From positions 2,852,001 to 2,916,000 of the forward strand of contig LR590463.1 in assembly GCA_901472405.1 (NCBI GenBank): a DNA stretch of 64,000 nucleotides. The letters run 5' to 3'. The DNA comes from Serratia rubidaea (GTDB lineage Bacteria; Pseudomonadota; Gammaproteobacteria; Enterobacterales; Enterobacteriaceae). The notes under the pieces were generated by a model. The model did not search any database. It worked only from the letters and a program-made list of their open reading frames with translations, and had not been told where the DNA came from. Both the position numbers and the translations under genes were made by a program. This document shows, piece after piece, positions 54,499 to 64,000 of this stretch (positions within the stretch are counted from its first letter, which is position 1; each line of letters begins with the position of its first letter).

Positions 54499-56685
54499 CT
54501 AGGTTCCTGACGCCGCCTCGCCCTCTTCCCGATGACTCGGGTAGGCGAAGTTGTAATAGCCGACATCGGTCACGGCCTTTTGCACCACGCCGTTAAGGAT
54601 CACCCCTTTGACAATGACGCCGTTTTGTTCAAAGCGACGCAGGCTGGTTTCAACCTGTTTGATACTATTGGCCGCAAAACGCACCACCATCAGCGATGTA
54701 CCAGCGTGATGTCCGATAACCGCCGCATCGGTAACCGCCAGGATCGGCGGCGTATCGATCAGCACCATGTCGTAACGCTGTCCCGCCCAGCACAAGAAAT
54801 CCGTAAAACGCGGGTGCATCAACAGCTCGGAGGGATTCGGCGGTACCTGTCCGCGCGGCACAAAATCCAGATTGGCTATCGCCGTGGTACGCACCGACAG
54901 GCTCGGCTCCAGCTGGCCGACCAGTACGTCGGATAACCCCCGCTGCGCGTCGTTACTCAACCAGCGGTGCAGAAACCCCTTGCGCATATCGCCATCGATC
55001 AGTAATACCCGCTGGCCGGCCTGCGCCAGCACCGCCGCCAGATTGATACTGGCGAAACTTTTCCCGCTGGCCGGGCTGGCGCCGGAGATCATCAGGATAT
55101 TGTTGCTCGCCTCCGTCATGGCGAAGTGCAGGCTGGTGCGCAAACTGCGAAACGCTTCGACGGCCAGATCCTCCGGCTGCTCCTGCGCCAGTATCGGCAG
55201 CCGTTCGCCGCCGGCGCGCGTCAACAACAGCTGCTGGCTGCGGTTGCGTTTGCTTTGCCATAGCGACAGCGGCACCGTGGCGTACACATTGATACCGCAT
55301 TTTTCCAGCGCGGCGGTATCGCCGATCCCCCGATGGAAGGCGCTGCGCAGCAAAATTATCGCGGCGGTAATCGTCGCGCCGCTGAGCAGCGCCAGGATGA
55401 CGATCAGCATTTTCTGCGGTTTGATCGGTTTAATCGCCGTTTCCGCCGCATCGATAATGCGAATGTTCCCCACCGTGCCCGCTTTGCTGATGTTCAGCTC
55501 CTGCTGCTTGTTCAGCAGCTGCATATACACCTGCTGATCAACCTGCACATCGCGCGTCAGCCGCAGCACCTCCTGCTGGGTTTTCGGCAGATTCTGCACC
55601 TGCTTGCCCAGACGCGCTTTCTCCTGTTGCAGCGTGGCGCGTTTTTCCAACAGGGCGCGATACGCCGGATGCGCGCGGGTATACAGTTTGGATATCTCCG
55701 ACTCTCTGAAGGTCAGTTCGTTAAGCTGCGCCTCCAGCTGCACCTGCGTATCCAGTACTGATTTGGCCTCCAGCGACAGATCCACCGAATCATTCTGCCG
55801 GCGGAACTGATTCAGCCGGTTCTCCGCCTGATTCAGCGAAGCGCGGATCTGCGGCAACTGGCGCGCCAGAAAAGCCAGCATGCGCTGGGCCTCTTCAGTT
55901 TTACGATCGATATTCTGCTGCAGATAATTTTCGGTGATGCTCTGCAGCACCCGTTTGGCGCGCTGCGGGTCTTCACTTTCCAGTTTGAAGGTCATGATGC
56001 CGCTCTCTTTACCCGCCAGAGCGATACTCAGCGTACGGCGCAGATCGTCAATCGCCTGCTGACGCGCCAACTTCACAACGCTGAACGTCGCGCCCGGTTC
56101 GGCTGACAGCGTCGTCACGCGCAGGCGCCATGCGCCGTCCTGCAACGTTTCCCCGCCCGCCCGCGCAGCAGCGTTCGTCCGTCCTGGCTCAGGGTAAAGC
56201 GCTGGTCTTCCCGCACGCTTAAGGTCAGGGGTTCTCCCTGCATATCCGCCGGCACCGCCAGTTCGGCTATCGCCAACTGTGGCAAAGGCTTACCCAACAG
56301 GCGCGCAATACCTTTACCCACCAGCGGGAACGTGTCTGCGCTGACGCGCACCGTCAACCCCTGACTGTCCACGGTTTTCCCCAGCACATAACGGGAATTG
56401 ACCAGCGCCACTTCATCCTGCGTGGCGGAAAAACTGCTCGCCGGCGTTATCCAGCGACTGACGCAGCAGCGACGCGCCGCTGGTCGGTTGCTCCACCTGC
56501 GCCATCGCCGTCGCCTCATAAACCGGCGTCGCCAGCAGCGCATAAAGCCCCCCCAGCAGCGCCGCCAGGAGGGTTGCCAGCGCCAGACGCCAGCGGTTGT
56601 CCCATAGCGAGCCAAGCAGTCGCTCCCACTCCAGCGTCTCTTCTCTGGCCGCCGCTGCGACAGGCTGCACACTATTTTTTATCAT
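54499..56685 (-). CDS. Wzc-like polysaccharide co-polymerase and tyrosine kinase (frameshifted)
   Basis: About 729 residues. A first helix (L-A-L-A-T-L-L-A-A-L-L-G-G-L), a periplasmic coiled-coil region, a second helix (about residue 430) and a BY-kinase domain: Walker A G-A-S-P-A-S-G-K-S, Walker A' V-L-L-I-D-G-D-M-R and Walker B V-L-I-D-T-P-P. The C-terminal tail has only three tyrosines (Y-Y-N-F-A-Y), fewer than in E. coli Wzc. Shifts near 56440 and 56160. Upstream neighbour is Wza, with no Wzb gene between. Confidence 0.88.
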
Positions 56686-56711
56686 CGCTGTTCCTTGCAT
56701 TGCCCCTGCCC

Positions 56712-57845
56712 TTACCAGTTGCGCAACCGCAACGTAGCCTCGCTCAGATCGTTCAACCCGGAAATAGTCGGCACCAATTGGCTAATCAACCGGTTCCAGC
56801 GCGTTACCGCCGCCGCGGTGACATACACCACGTCGTACGGCCGTAGGTAAAACTCCGTACCCATCGCCAACGCGGTAGCGTCCGACAGGTCAAACTGGTA
56901 CAGCGCCGCCAACGGCCTCCGTCCTTGTCGCGGCCGGGGGCGAATAACGAAGACGCCGGTGGCGTCTGCCAACGTTTGACTCATGCCGCCGGCGTTGCCC
57001 AGCGCCTCGGTCAATGTCATGCCGCTGCGGTCCAGCTTCAGGGTGGCCTGCCTGCCAACCTCGCCCATCACAAATACTTTCTGGTCGTCGTTGCGCGGCA
57101 CGTAAAGAATATCCCCTGCCGTCAGCGGCAGATTCTGGCTCAGATCGCCGTACTGCATCAGTGCCTGTAAAGAGATCGCCTGCTCTTTTCCCTGTCGCGT
57201 CACGATCACATTGCGCCAATCAGCCGCTTCGGTCAGTCCGCCTGCGGCGTTGATCGCATCCAGCACCGTGAGCGGCACATTGGTGATCGGTTGCTGGCCG
57301 GAGACGTTCACCTCACCGGGTGACATAGGCTTTTTTGCGAACGAAATGCGGCAATAGTGACGCCCACCTGCGGATTCTCAACCACTTCCGCCAACCGGGC
57401 AGCGATCAGGCTGCGCACCTCCTCAAGGGTTTTCCCCGCTACCTGCAGCCTGCCGATATATGGATAAAAAATGCTGCCGTCGGTATGCACCCAGTTGCCG
57501 GTATCGCTGGCGCTGCGATACTGCCCGGCCGGCGTGGTCAGCTCCGGGTGATCCCACACCGTGACGTTCAATACGTCGCCGACGCCAATGCGGTATTGAT
57601 AGTTCTGTCGGAACAGCTCCAACTGCGGATTGGGCCGCGCTGACGGCGCCACCCGCCGCATTTCCGCCAACAGCATCGGCGTCATGCGGTATACCTCCAC
57701 ACGCGGCGTCGGCGCAGCGGCATCGTCAGCCAGCGTAACCTTATGCTTACCGGCCGTCGGCAAATGAGAACCGGGGAACAGACTGCAACTGCCGAGCAGC
57801 GCGGCGGATAAACGCCAGCGCCAGACGGGAAAAAACACGATTCAT
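56712..57845 (-). CDS. Wza-like outer-membrane export lipoprotein (two frameshifts)
   Basis: About 377 residues. A signal peptide with lipobox L-L-G-S-C (acylated Cys around residue 21) is seen only if one base is restored near 57805. The SLBB/PES part follows: [19 protein letters not shown], then [10 protein letters not shown]. Octameric channel for polymer export. Second shift near 57335. ATG 57845. Confidence 0.9.
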
Positions 57846-57867
57846 GCAAGCATCCTGCTACAAAAAA

Positions 57868-58919
57868 TTAACGATCGGCAGCCGGCGAACCGGACGCCAT
57901 CCTTGTCCGCCGCGGCTCGCGCCCCAGCAGAAAATAACCGCCGGGAACACAGCAAAAATGCGGCCAGCATCAGATTCTCCTGCAGCCCCAGCAGCTCGCC
58001 GAACAGGCCGAAGCAGCCAACGCCATAGCCAACAGCCGCTGACCGCCAACGCCTGACGGGCACGGAGGCCACGGCGTATCAGAATATGGTGGAGATGATC
58101 GCGCCCGGGCGCGAAACGGACTCTGACGCCGGGCGATACGACGCAGCATTACGCTCGCCATATCCATCAGCGGCATCGCGATCAGCCACAGCGCGCCGAC
58201 CGGACGCATCACCGCATCGCCGCCCTGCGTTGCGGCCAGCAGCAGCCACAGCACGGTAAACCCCATCACCATGCTGCCGGCGTCGCCCATAAAGACTTGG
58301 TTGCGGCGCCCCAGGAGGCCGAGGTTAAACAGCAGATAGGCCGCCAGGGTGGCGATCAGGCTCAGGCACCAGAACACCGCGCCCGGGCGGCCGCCCAGGG
58401 CGAACAGTACGGTCAGCCCGGAGAGGGTCACGCAGCACTGAATGCCCAGTTGGCCGTCTATGCCGTCAACCATGTTGTAAGCGTTGATCGCGCCCCCATA
58501 CCGCCAACGGCGTCACCAGCAGAGCGCCGTAGCCAAGCTGCACCGTTTCGTCGCCCCACAGACGCCCCAGCGAGGAGAGCTGCATGCCGGCCGCCAGCAT
58601 CATCACCAGCGCCAGCCCGCCCTGCACCGTCATGCGCGGCGCGACCGGCAGCTCAAAACGGTCGTCCAGCACGCCCAGCAGCAGCAAGGCCGGTCACGCA
58701 GCACAGATATGTCGCCATATGCGGGATGCCGTCCGGTTGCCAGAGTGAAAACAGCACCACCGACAGATAAATCGCGATGCCGCCGCTTAGCGGGATATGC
58801 CCCTGATGCTGTTTGCGGGCGCTGGGTTTATCCACCAGCGCCAGTTTCACGGCGATTCGCCTGACGCAGGCCATCAGCAACAGCGCCAAAAAAAATATCA
58901 CTCCCAGTTGATAAAGCAT
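57868..58919 (-). CDS. WecA/MraY-family undecaprenyl-phosphate sugar-1-P transferase (frameshifted)
   Basis: About 350 residues with ten or eleven helices. V-D-K-P-S-A-R-K-Q-H-Q-G, L-G-V-L-D-D-R, N-M-V-D-G-I-D-G and V-F-M-G-D-A-G-S are the conserved metal and nucleotide blocks of WecA/TagO. It starts each repeat unit by moving a HexNAc-1-P to undecaprenyl phosphate. Shifts near 58690, 58495, 58100 and 57930. ATG 58919 follows AAGGAGG. Confidence 0.87.
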
Positions 58920-58978
58920 CGTCCCTCCTTGCCCTTGGCGCGACGCGTTGCGCACGCCGGCGTCAGCGTTCCCTTGCG

Positions 58979-59942
58979 TTAATGCGCGCCAAACTCATGC
59001 CTGATGGTTTTGCCGAGCGCATCATCCAAAGCCACAGGCGCAACAAAATCGCTGCGCACGTCGCTCTTAAACTGCGTTCTGGCGCAAAACTTCTTGCACG
59101 CGCACGCGGCTGACAGGAAATTGCCGCGGGTTATTTTACTCACCAGGTCTAACGCACCGGCGCCGCACAGCCCCAGCCAGTAGGGAATACGCAGCGTCCT
59201 GTTATTTTTACCCAGCGAAGCAGACACCGTGGTCACCAGCTGATTCATGGTCAAATCGGGTTTATCGACATAATTGCAGACCTGATAAGCGGACTGTTGG
59301 TCAAGCGCATATTCCAGCCGGGCGGCAATATTTTCGACATAGGCCATCGACTTGAAATTATTCCCGCTGCCAATCATGACAAATCGTCCGCCGGCAATTT
59401 GGCGCAGCAGGTTATAAACGTTGCCGCGATTACCTTCGCCAAAGACCACCGTCGGCCGGATGATCGTCAACTTGTTTTGCTTATCCGCCTTGCGCCAGGC
59501 TTCATAAACATATTCCGCTTCCAGTTTGGATTTGCCGTAATGGTTAAAAGGGGCAAAGGTGCCGTCTTCACCGGTTTCCTGCTGGACAAAGCCGTAAACG
59601 GCGACCGAAGAGGTAAAGATCATCTGACGGATGCCCAGCTCTGCGGCCTGATGGCACAGGTGGCGCGCCCCCTCCACATTCACCTGATAGTAAAGCGCGG
59701 TGGGGCTGCACGTTATCCCGGTGCTCCGCCGCCAGATTGATCACCGCATCACACCCTTTCAGCGCGTCGCGCAGGGTTTGCGGCTGCGTTATATCGCCGT
59801 ATTGATAAAGTTCGGGGTAGGCTTCACTCGGATTTTTATCAATAATGCGTAGGGTGATGTCACTGCGTGAACGCAGGCGTTTGACCAAACGCGTGCCAAT
59901 AAAACCAGAACCACCGATAATAGCTACTTTCCGCTCATCCAT
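58979..59942 (-). CDS. NAD-dependent sugar epimerase/dehydratase (one-base frameshift)
   Basis: About 321 residues, extended SDR family. V-A-I-I-G-G-S-G-F-I-G-T is the Rossmann NAD motif, S-S-V-A-V-Y-G a strand near the active site, and Y-G-K-S-K the Y-x3-K catalytic pair. Shift near 59710, where one C too many in a run of four hides V-Q-P-T-A-L-Y-Y-Q-V. Sugar substrate unknown. First structural gene of the operon. Confidence 0.86.
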
Positions 59943-60122
59943 AATATTCACTCAGCCTGTTATCGTTATTCCCGCCGACTAATGCAGACGAAAAACCAAT
60001 GGCGATTAACCATCATTTCCTTTACAGACTGAACAAATTAATGCTCCCTTTCAAATAACAAAAAATAAAATAGCAGCCGCTGTGCCATGTGAAATAGGGT
60101 TGAAAGTGAAATTTCTCTTTAG

Positions 60123-60990
60123 CTAATTTTCTCTTTCCTGTGGAATAAATGCGTTTATCAAATGTTCCGGCAGAGTAAGCTGAATTTCGCCGCGGTCCTT
60201 TATTTCGTCGTCGCGGTATTGCTGCTGAAACTCTCCCTTTTTGGGATCGATGCACTCAATCGTCACCTGCAGCGACTTGTCTCCCTGATACAGGCATAAG
60301 AGCGAGTGCGACGCGGGCGCATCGGGATTGCCCAGTTTTAAAGTCAGCATCACCCGCTCCGGGGTGTGCATGCGATTTCCCCCAGATAAAAGAAAACATT
60401 GGCGATAACCGCACATAACGTCAGCGCGGATAGCCACTTGACAGCGCGGGCAATCAGCAGGGAAAAACGTCCCGGCCGTTTCTGCGGCGCGTTAAACGGC
60501 TGTCGATGCCAAAAGTGGCGCCGGGATGCTATTTTTTCCTGCGCCATCCCCGGCTCATGCTCGTCACTTATTTCCACCTCTGCAGAAGCACGCCCTCCGC
60601 CAAACTTTCAGATGATTCCTGTTGAATATCCCCTGAAGAAATGTAGCCAGAACCTAAAATAGGTTCTTCATCATGGCTATCATCGCTCAGGAAATTAAAT
60701 ATTGCGCGGTTTTCAACCTTGTAGCCTAAGCGAGGGATAGTTCTGATAATGGTGTGATCGCTGTCGCCTATCTTCTGACGAATCGATTTAATCGTCTGAT
60801 TTATCGTCGAATCAGAGCAATAGGTGCCTTTCCAGATGCTTTCTATAATTTCCGCCCGGGTCACCAGTTCAGGAGAATTGGCCACCAGCAGAGAGAGTAT
60901 TTGATACTCCTTCCAACGTAGACGGGTGCTTTTCCTGGAAGGGATCAATACATTGAGATTCCTGATCGTTATTCTTTTGTCGAGATCCAC
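60123..60990 (-). CDS. membrane-anchored ToxR/CadC-like transcriptional regulator (two frameshifts)
   Basis: About 289 residues. The OmpR-type winged helix occupies residues 1-100 (R-L-R-W-K-E-Y-Q-I-L-S-L-L, R-T-I-P-R-L-G-Y-K-V). After an acidic linker the second piece has one membrane helix, A-V-K-W-L-S-A-L-T-L-C-A-V-I-A-N-V-F-F-Y, and the third piece a periplasmic part rich in beta strands (L-T-L-K-L-G-N, E-C-I-D-P-K-K-G). Shifts near 60575 and 60385. GTG start 60990 with AAGGA. It lies directly upstream of the polysaccharide operon and is its likely regulator. Confidence 0.7.
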
Positions 60991-61666
60991 GTTAATTTCC
61001 TTAATGAGCCCACTCCTGCACGCGTGGTATAGAAATAAGAAAAAACGACCAAGAAATCAAATGTAAACTCAACAAGTTGGCGAATTTATATTTTCACTCA
61101 TATGAAAATTCAATTTCACTTATGCGATCAATACATATCCATATAATTTTAACGCCTACCTTTCAGGCCTTATGGAAACCTCAGTCTTTCGCAGAAAACT
61201 CACCTAGCAACATTACAATTATTTGAATTTAAACATAAAAATACAAATTAAAGACGGACTGCCATCTGCAATGAATTTGTAAAATTTCATTCTTAACACA
61301 ACAAGGCAACGCATTGATAAATATAATTTTCGAATTAATCCTATTGTAAGTTGATTATAAATAATGGCATGAAAGAAGAATGAGATTAATCTCATTGAAT
61401 GATTGGCGGACAATTAAATTAAAATAGAAAATACTGGGGTGATACTATAGTTTAGACGTTACAGGGAAAGATGCACGGAAATGATTAGCGTAAATAATCC
61501 GACATTCAGCGCCATATTAGATAATGTACTGAGCCATTGGGTGAAGGCCTACATTTTATTAGGAAGCTTACCTATATTCCTGTTTAAATTTCTTGAGATT
61601 ACAGTCATTAATTCCATTGGTGCAGGTATCTCTCTTAACGCAAAGATACCTGCCGGGAAAAGCGTG
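60991..61666. other. AT-rich region between the regulator and narK
   Basis: Markedly AT-rich and without a supported gene. A frame at 61481 (M-I-S-V-N-N-P-T-F-S) lacks a ribosome site and runs into narK. A 9-bp inverted repeat, CAGGTATCT and AGATACCTG at 61623-61652, may end narK transcription, although no T run follows. No JUMPstart/ops element (GGCGGTAG) was found. Confidence 0.4.
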
Positions 61667-63060
61667 TTACCCGCGCGCCTTACGTCCGTATACCAGCCAG
61701 GTCACCGCCACGCAAAGTATATAAAACACCAGGAAGACTTTCATCGCTCCGGCCGGCGAACCGGTCATCGCCAGTGAGGTGCCGAAAGCTTTCGGGATGA
61801 AGAACCCGCCTATCGCGCCAATGGCGGAGATAAACCCCAACGCCGCGGCCGTATCGGTCACCGCTTCGCGCTGCGCCTCAGCGTCGCTGCCGCCGGCGGC
61901 CTTGACGCGGTCGACGGTGATTTTACGGAAAATAACCGCGATCATCTGGAACGTGGAGCCGCTGCCCAGTCCGCCGTCAGGAACAGCAGCATAAAGACGC
62001 CGTAAAAGGCGATAAAGGAACCGGATGAGCCGGCGCTTGGCAGCGTCAGGAACAGCAGTCCGGCAAACAGCGCCATCAGCACGAAGTTGATCAGCGTCAC
62101 GCGGACACCGCCGAAGCGATCTGACAGCGCGCCGCCGACCGGACGCGCCAGCGCGCCAAGGAACGGGCCGAAGAAGGCATAGTGCAGGATCACCACATCC
62201 GGAAACTGGGTCTTCGACAGCATGGCGAACCCGGCGGAAAAAGCCGATAAAAGAGCCGAACGTAGACAGATACAACAGGCTCAGCAGCCACAGATGCCCG
62301 CGCTTGAGCACCGGCAGCTGCTGGCGCAGCGACGCCTTGGAGGCCGCCAGATCGTTCATGCCGAACCAGGCCGCCAGCGTGGCGACCAGTAAAAACGGCA
62401 CCCAGATCCAGGCGGCGTTCTCCAGCCACAGCTGGCTGCCGTCCGGCTGCAGGTGGCCGCTGCCGCCAAACAGACCGAACATCCCCAGCGTAATCGCCAG
62501 CGGAGCCACCAGCTGCATCACGCTGACGCCGAGGTTGCCCAGGCCGCCGTTCAGCCCCAGCGCGCCGCCCTGCTTCGCTTTAGGGAAGAAGAAGCTGATA
62601 TTCGCCATGCTGGAGGCGAAATTGGCGCCGCCGAAGCCGCACAGCAGCGCAATAATGACAAAGATATGGAACGGCGTGGCGGGATCCTGCACCACCACGC
62701 CCAGCCACAGGCAAGGCGCGATCAACAGGCAGGTGCTGATCGCCGTCCAGCGGCGGCCGCCGAAAATCGGTATCACGAAGGAGTACGGCACGCGCATAAT
62801 CGCGCCGGATACCGAAGGCAACGCGGTCAGCATAAACAGCTGATCGGTGGTGAAGTTAAAACCGACCTTATTCAGGTTGACGGCAACGGCGCTGAACAAC
62901 ATCCAGACGCAGAAACCCAGAAGCAGACAGGGAATCGAAATCCACAGGTTGCGGTTGGCGATACGCTGCCCCGCTGCTGCCAGAACTCACTGTCTTCGGG
63001 CCGCCAGTCCTGAATAACCGCGCCCGTTTTTTTGTTTGATGACGTTGCTATGTGCGACAT
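61667..63060 (-). CDS. narK: nitrate/nitrite antiporter NarK (frameshifted)
   Basis: About 464 residues, MFS transporter with 12 helices. G-F-G-G-A-N-F-A-S-S-M-A-N and G-L-N-G-G-L-G-N-L-G-V-S are nitrate signature and motif regions; the end is A-V-T-W-L-V-Y-G-R-K-A-R-G. It imports nitrate and exports nitrite. Shifts near 62960, 62240 and 61965. ATG 63060 is chosen. Divergent from narX. Confidence 0.93.
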
Positions 63061-63122
63061 AAATAACCTCGAAAGCACGCTGATAATTGCGCCCACCCTA
63101 GAGTCCCCCCGGTAGCGCAAAG

Positions 63123-63136
63123 TTGACATAAATCAA
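63123..63136 (-). promoter_or_regulatory. FNR box between narK and narX
   Basis: TTGAC-ATAA-ATCAA, one base from consensus, 63 bases before the narK ATG. A NarL heptamer (TACCTCT on the minus strand, about 63294-63300) lies further upstream. Confidence 0.75.
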
Positions 63137-63414
63137 GCCGGGTGCAGGTAGTCAGCGCGGCAAAAAAGTCCTAACTCTCTTAGGGAGTAAGCGCACGCCG
63201 GTTTAAATAAGCTTGCTATTCAATTAGCTAAGCGGAAGCCGGCAGCGCGGGAACCCTCTTGCCGATGGGCGGTGAAACTAAGTGGTACTTCGTTAGAGGT
63301 ATGGGGTTATCTGCAGGGATAATGAAAAATAGCGCCGAATTGTTAGCGGAGCCGCGGCGTCTGCGCCCAATCTCCGCTGTCGTCTCGCCGTCGTTTTTCA
63401 GGAACCCGCGCCCT

Positions 63415-64000
63415 ATGAAATCGTTGCTGGCCCCGCTCTCCATCGTTAATCAGGTCGCCGTGCTGATGCTGCTGCTGGCGCTGCTTGGCAGCGGCGGTAT
63501 GGGCATCTCCGCCTGGATGGCGCAAAGCATTCAGGGCAATGCGCATGCCATCAACAAGGCGGGGTCGCTGCGCATGCAGAGCTACCGCCTGCTGGCGTCG
63601 CTGCCGCTGGACGCGCGCAGCGAGGGGCTGATCGCGGAACTCAGCCGTGACGCCGACAGCCGGGATTTACAACGTTCGGTGGCGCAGGAAGGACTGACGC
63701 CGCAATTTTATGCGCTGCGCGACTACTGGCAGCACACGCTGCAGCCCCGGCTGCGCCAGGCTCAGCGGCCCGCTGACGCCGCCCCTCAGGTAGCACACTT
63801 CGTCGGCCTGCTGGATGCGCTGGTCTCGGATATCGATCGTCAGACCGAACGTCGTCTGCAGATGGCAACGCTGGTGCAGTGGGTGTTTATCGCGCTGACG
63901 CTGCTGCTGCTGGCCGTTACCGTCTGCTATCTGCGGCGCCGGCTGCTGCACCCCTGGCGCCAGCTGGTGGCGATGGCGATGGCGGTCGGGCGCGGCGATT
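63415..64000 (+). CDS. narX: nitrate/nitrite sensor kinase NarX, N-terminal part
   Basis: 195 codons are present, then the window ends. Helix 1 (A-V-L-M-L-L-L-A-L-L-G), the P-box H-A-I-N-K-A-G-S-L-R-M-Q-S-Y-R that binds nitrate, a periplasmic helical bundle, helix 2 (V-F-I-A-L-T-L-L-L-L-A-V) and the start of HAMP (H-P-W-R-Q-L) are visible. ATG 63415 with AGGA upstream. The kinase domain is beyond the edge. Frame open at the end, so the gene may be overlooked by tools that need a stop. Confidence 0.95.
   Translation, partial: MKSLLAPLSIVNQVAVLMLLLALLGSGGMGISAWMAQSIQGNAHAINKAGSLRMQSYRLLASLPLDARSEGLIAELSRDADSRDLQRSVAQEGLTPQFYALRDYWQHTLQPRLRQAQRPADAAPQVAHFVGLLDALVSDIDRQTERRLQMATLVQWVFIALTLLLLAVTVCYLRRRLLHPWRQLVAMAMAVGRGD

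Noticed and set aside
59943-60122. JUMPstart/ops element before the polysaccharide operon
   Set aside because: GGCGGTAG and its complement do not occur in the gap.
61481-61777. 98-codon frame beside narK
   Set aside because: No ribosome site; its second half is antisense to narK.

Overview
The window reads as part of a chromosome of a GC-rich member of the Enterobacterales, most probably Serratia or a close relative. The evidence is near-identity of CspC to the enterobacterial protein, the gene order pabB-nudL-sdaA-pdeD-yoaE-manXYZ-yobD-mntP-rlmA and later cspC-yobF / yebO-mgrB-yobH shared with E. coli, plus a chromosomal fosA. The species is inference.

Layout. 1-453: the tail of a Tlde1-like (DUF2778) type VI effector and a small two-helix membrane protein that looks like its immunity partner. 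0.6-17.6 kb: housekeeping genes (purT, yoaH, a WaaH-like LPS glycosyltransferase, pabB, nudL, sdaA, a CSS-EAL phosphodiesterase, yoaE, the mannose PTS manXYZ, yobD, mntP with its yybP-ykoY Mn2+ riboswitch, rlmA, a YfiH-family gene, cspC-yobF). 18-22.5 kb: a segment that separates yobF from yebO, unlike E. coli (metallo-hydrolase, pheP, NinX-like gene, fosA). 22.5-28.5 kb: many small genes, several too short for usual gene calling (mgrB, two or more tiny membrane proteins), an AraC/MarA-like regulator, kbp, yebW and a general porin. 29-35.2 kb: the arginine succinyltransferase operon astCADBE with ArgR-like boxes upstream. 35.8-40.5 kb: a MocR-type regulator, a cyanide-insensitive bd-type quinol oxidase (cioAB plus a 46-residue CydX-like subunit) and a small RHH/membrane protein pair. 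40.7-47.4 kb: narGHJI. 47.7-61 kb: a 12-kb polysaccharide operon with a membrane-anchored ToxR/CadC-like regulator upstream. 61.7-64 kb: narK and divergent narX (cut by the window end).

The main accessory system is the polysaccharide operon, all on the minus strand: epimerase, WecA-like initiating transferase, Wza, Wzc, Wzx, a TupA-like ATP-grasp protein, three glycosyltransferases and a secreted CBM-glycoside hydrolase. It sits exactly between narK and narGHJI, which are adjacent in E. coli, and leaves the FNR and NarL sites of narG in place. No Wzy polymerase or Wzb phosphatase is recognisable. The upstream regulator (winged helix, one membrane helix, periplasmic domain) lies in AT-rich DNA and is the obvious candidate controller.

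Caution on quality. More than 25 genes carry single-base frameshifts that can be repaired by one base, most at short G/C or T runs, while neighbouring genes of the same kind are intact. This pattern is better explained by uncorrected sequencing indels than by gene decay. Genes with such shifts are given as one CDS spanning the whole locus, with the shift positions stated.
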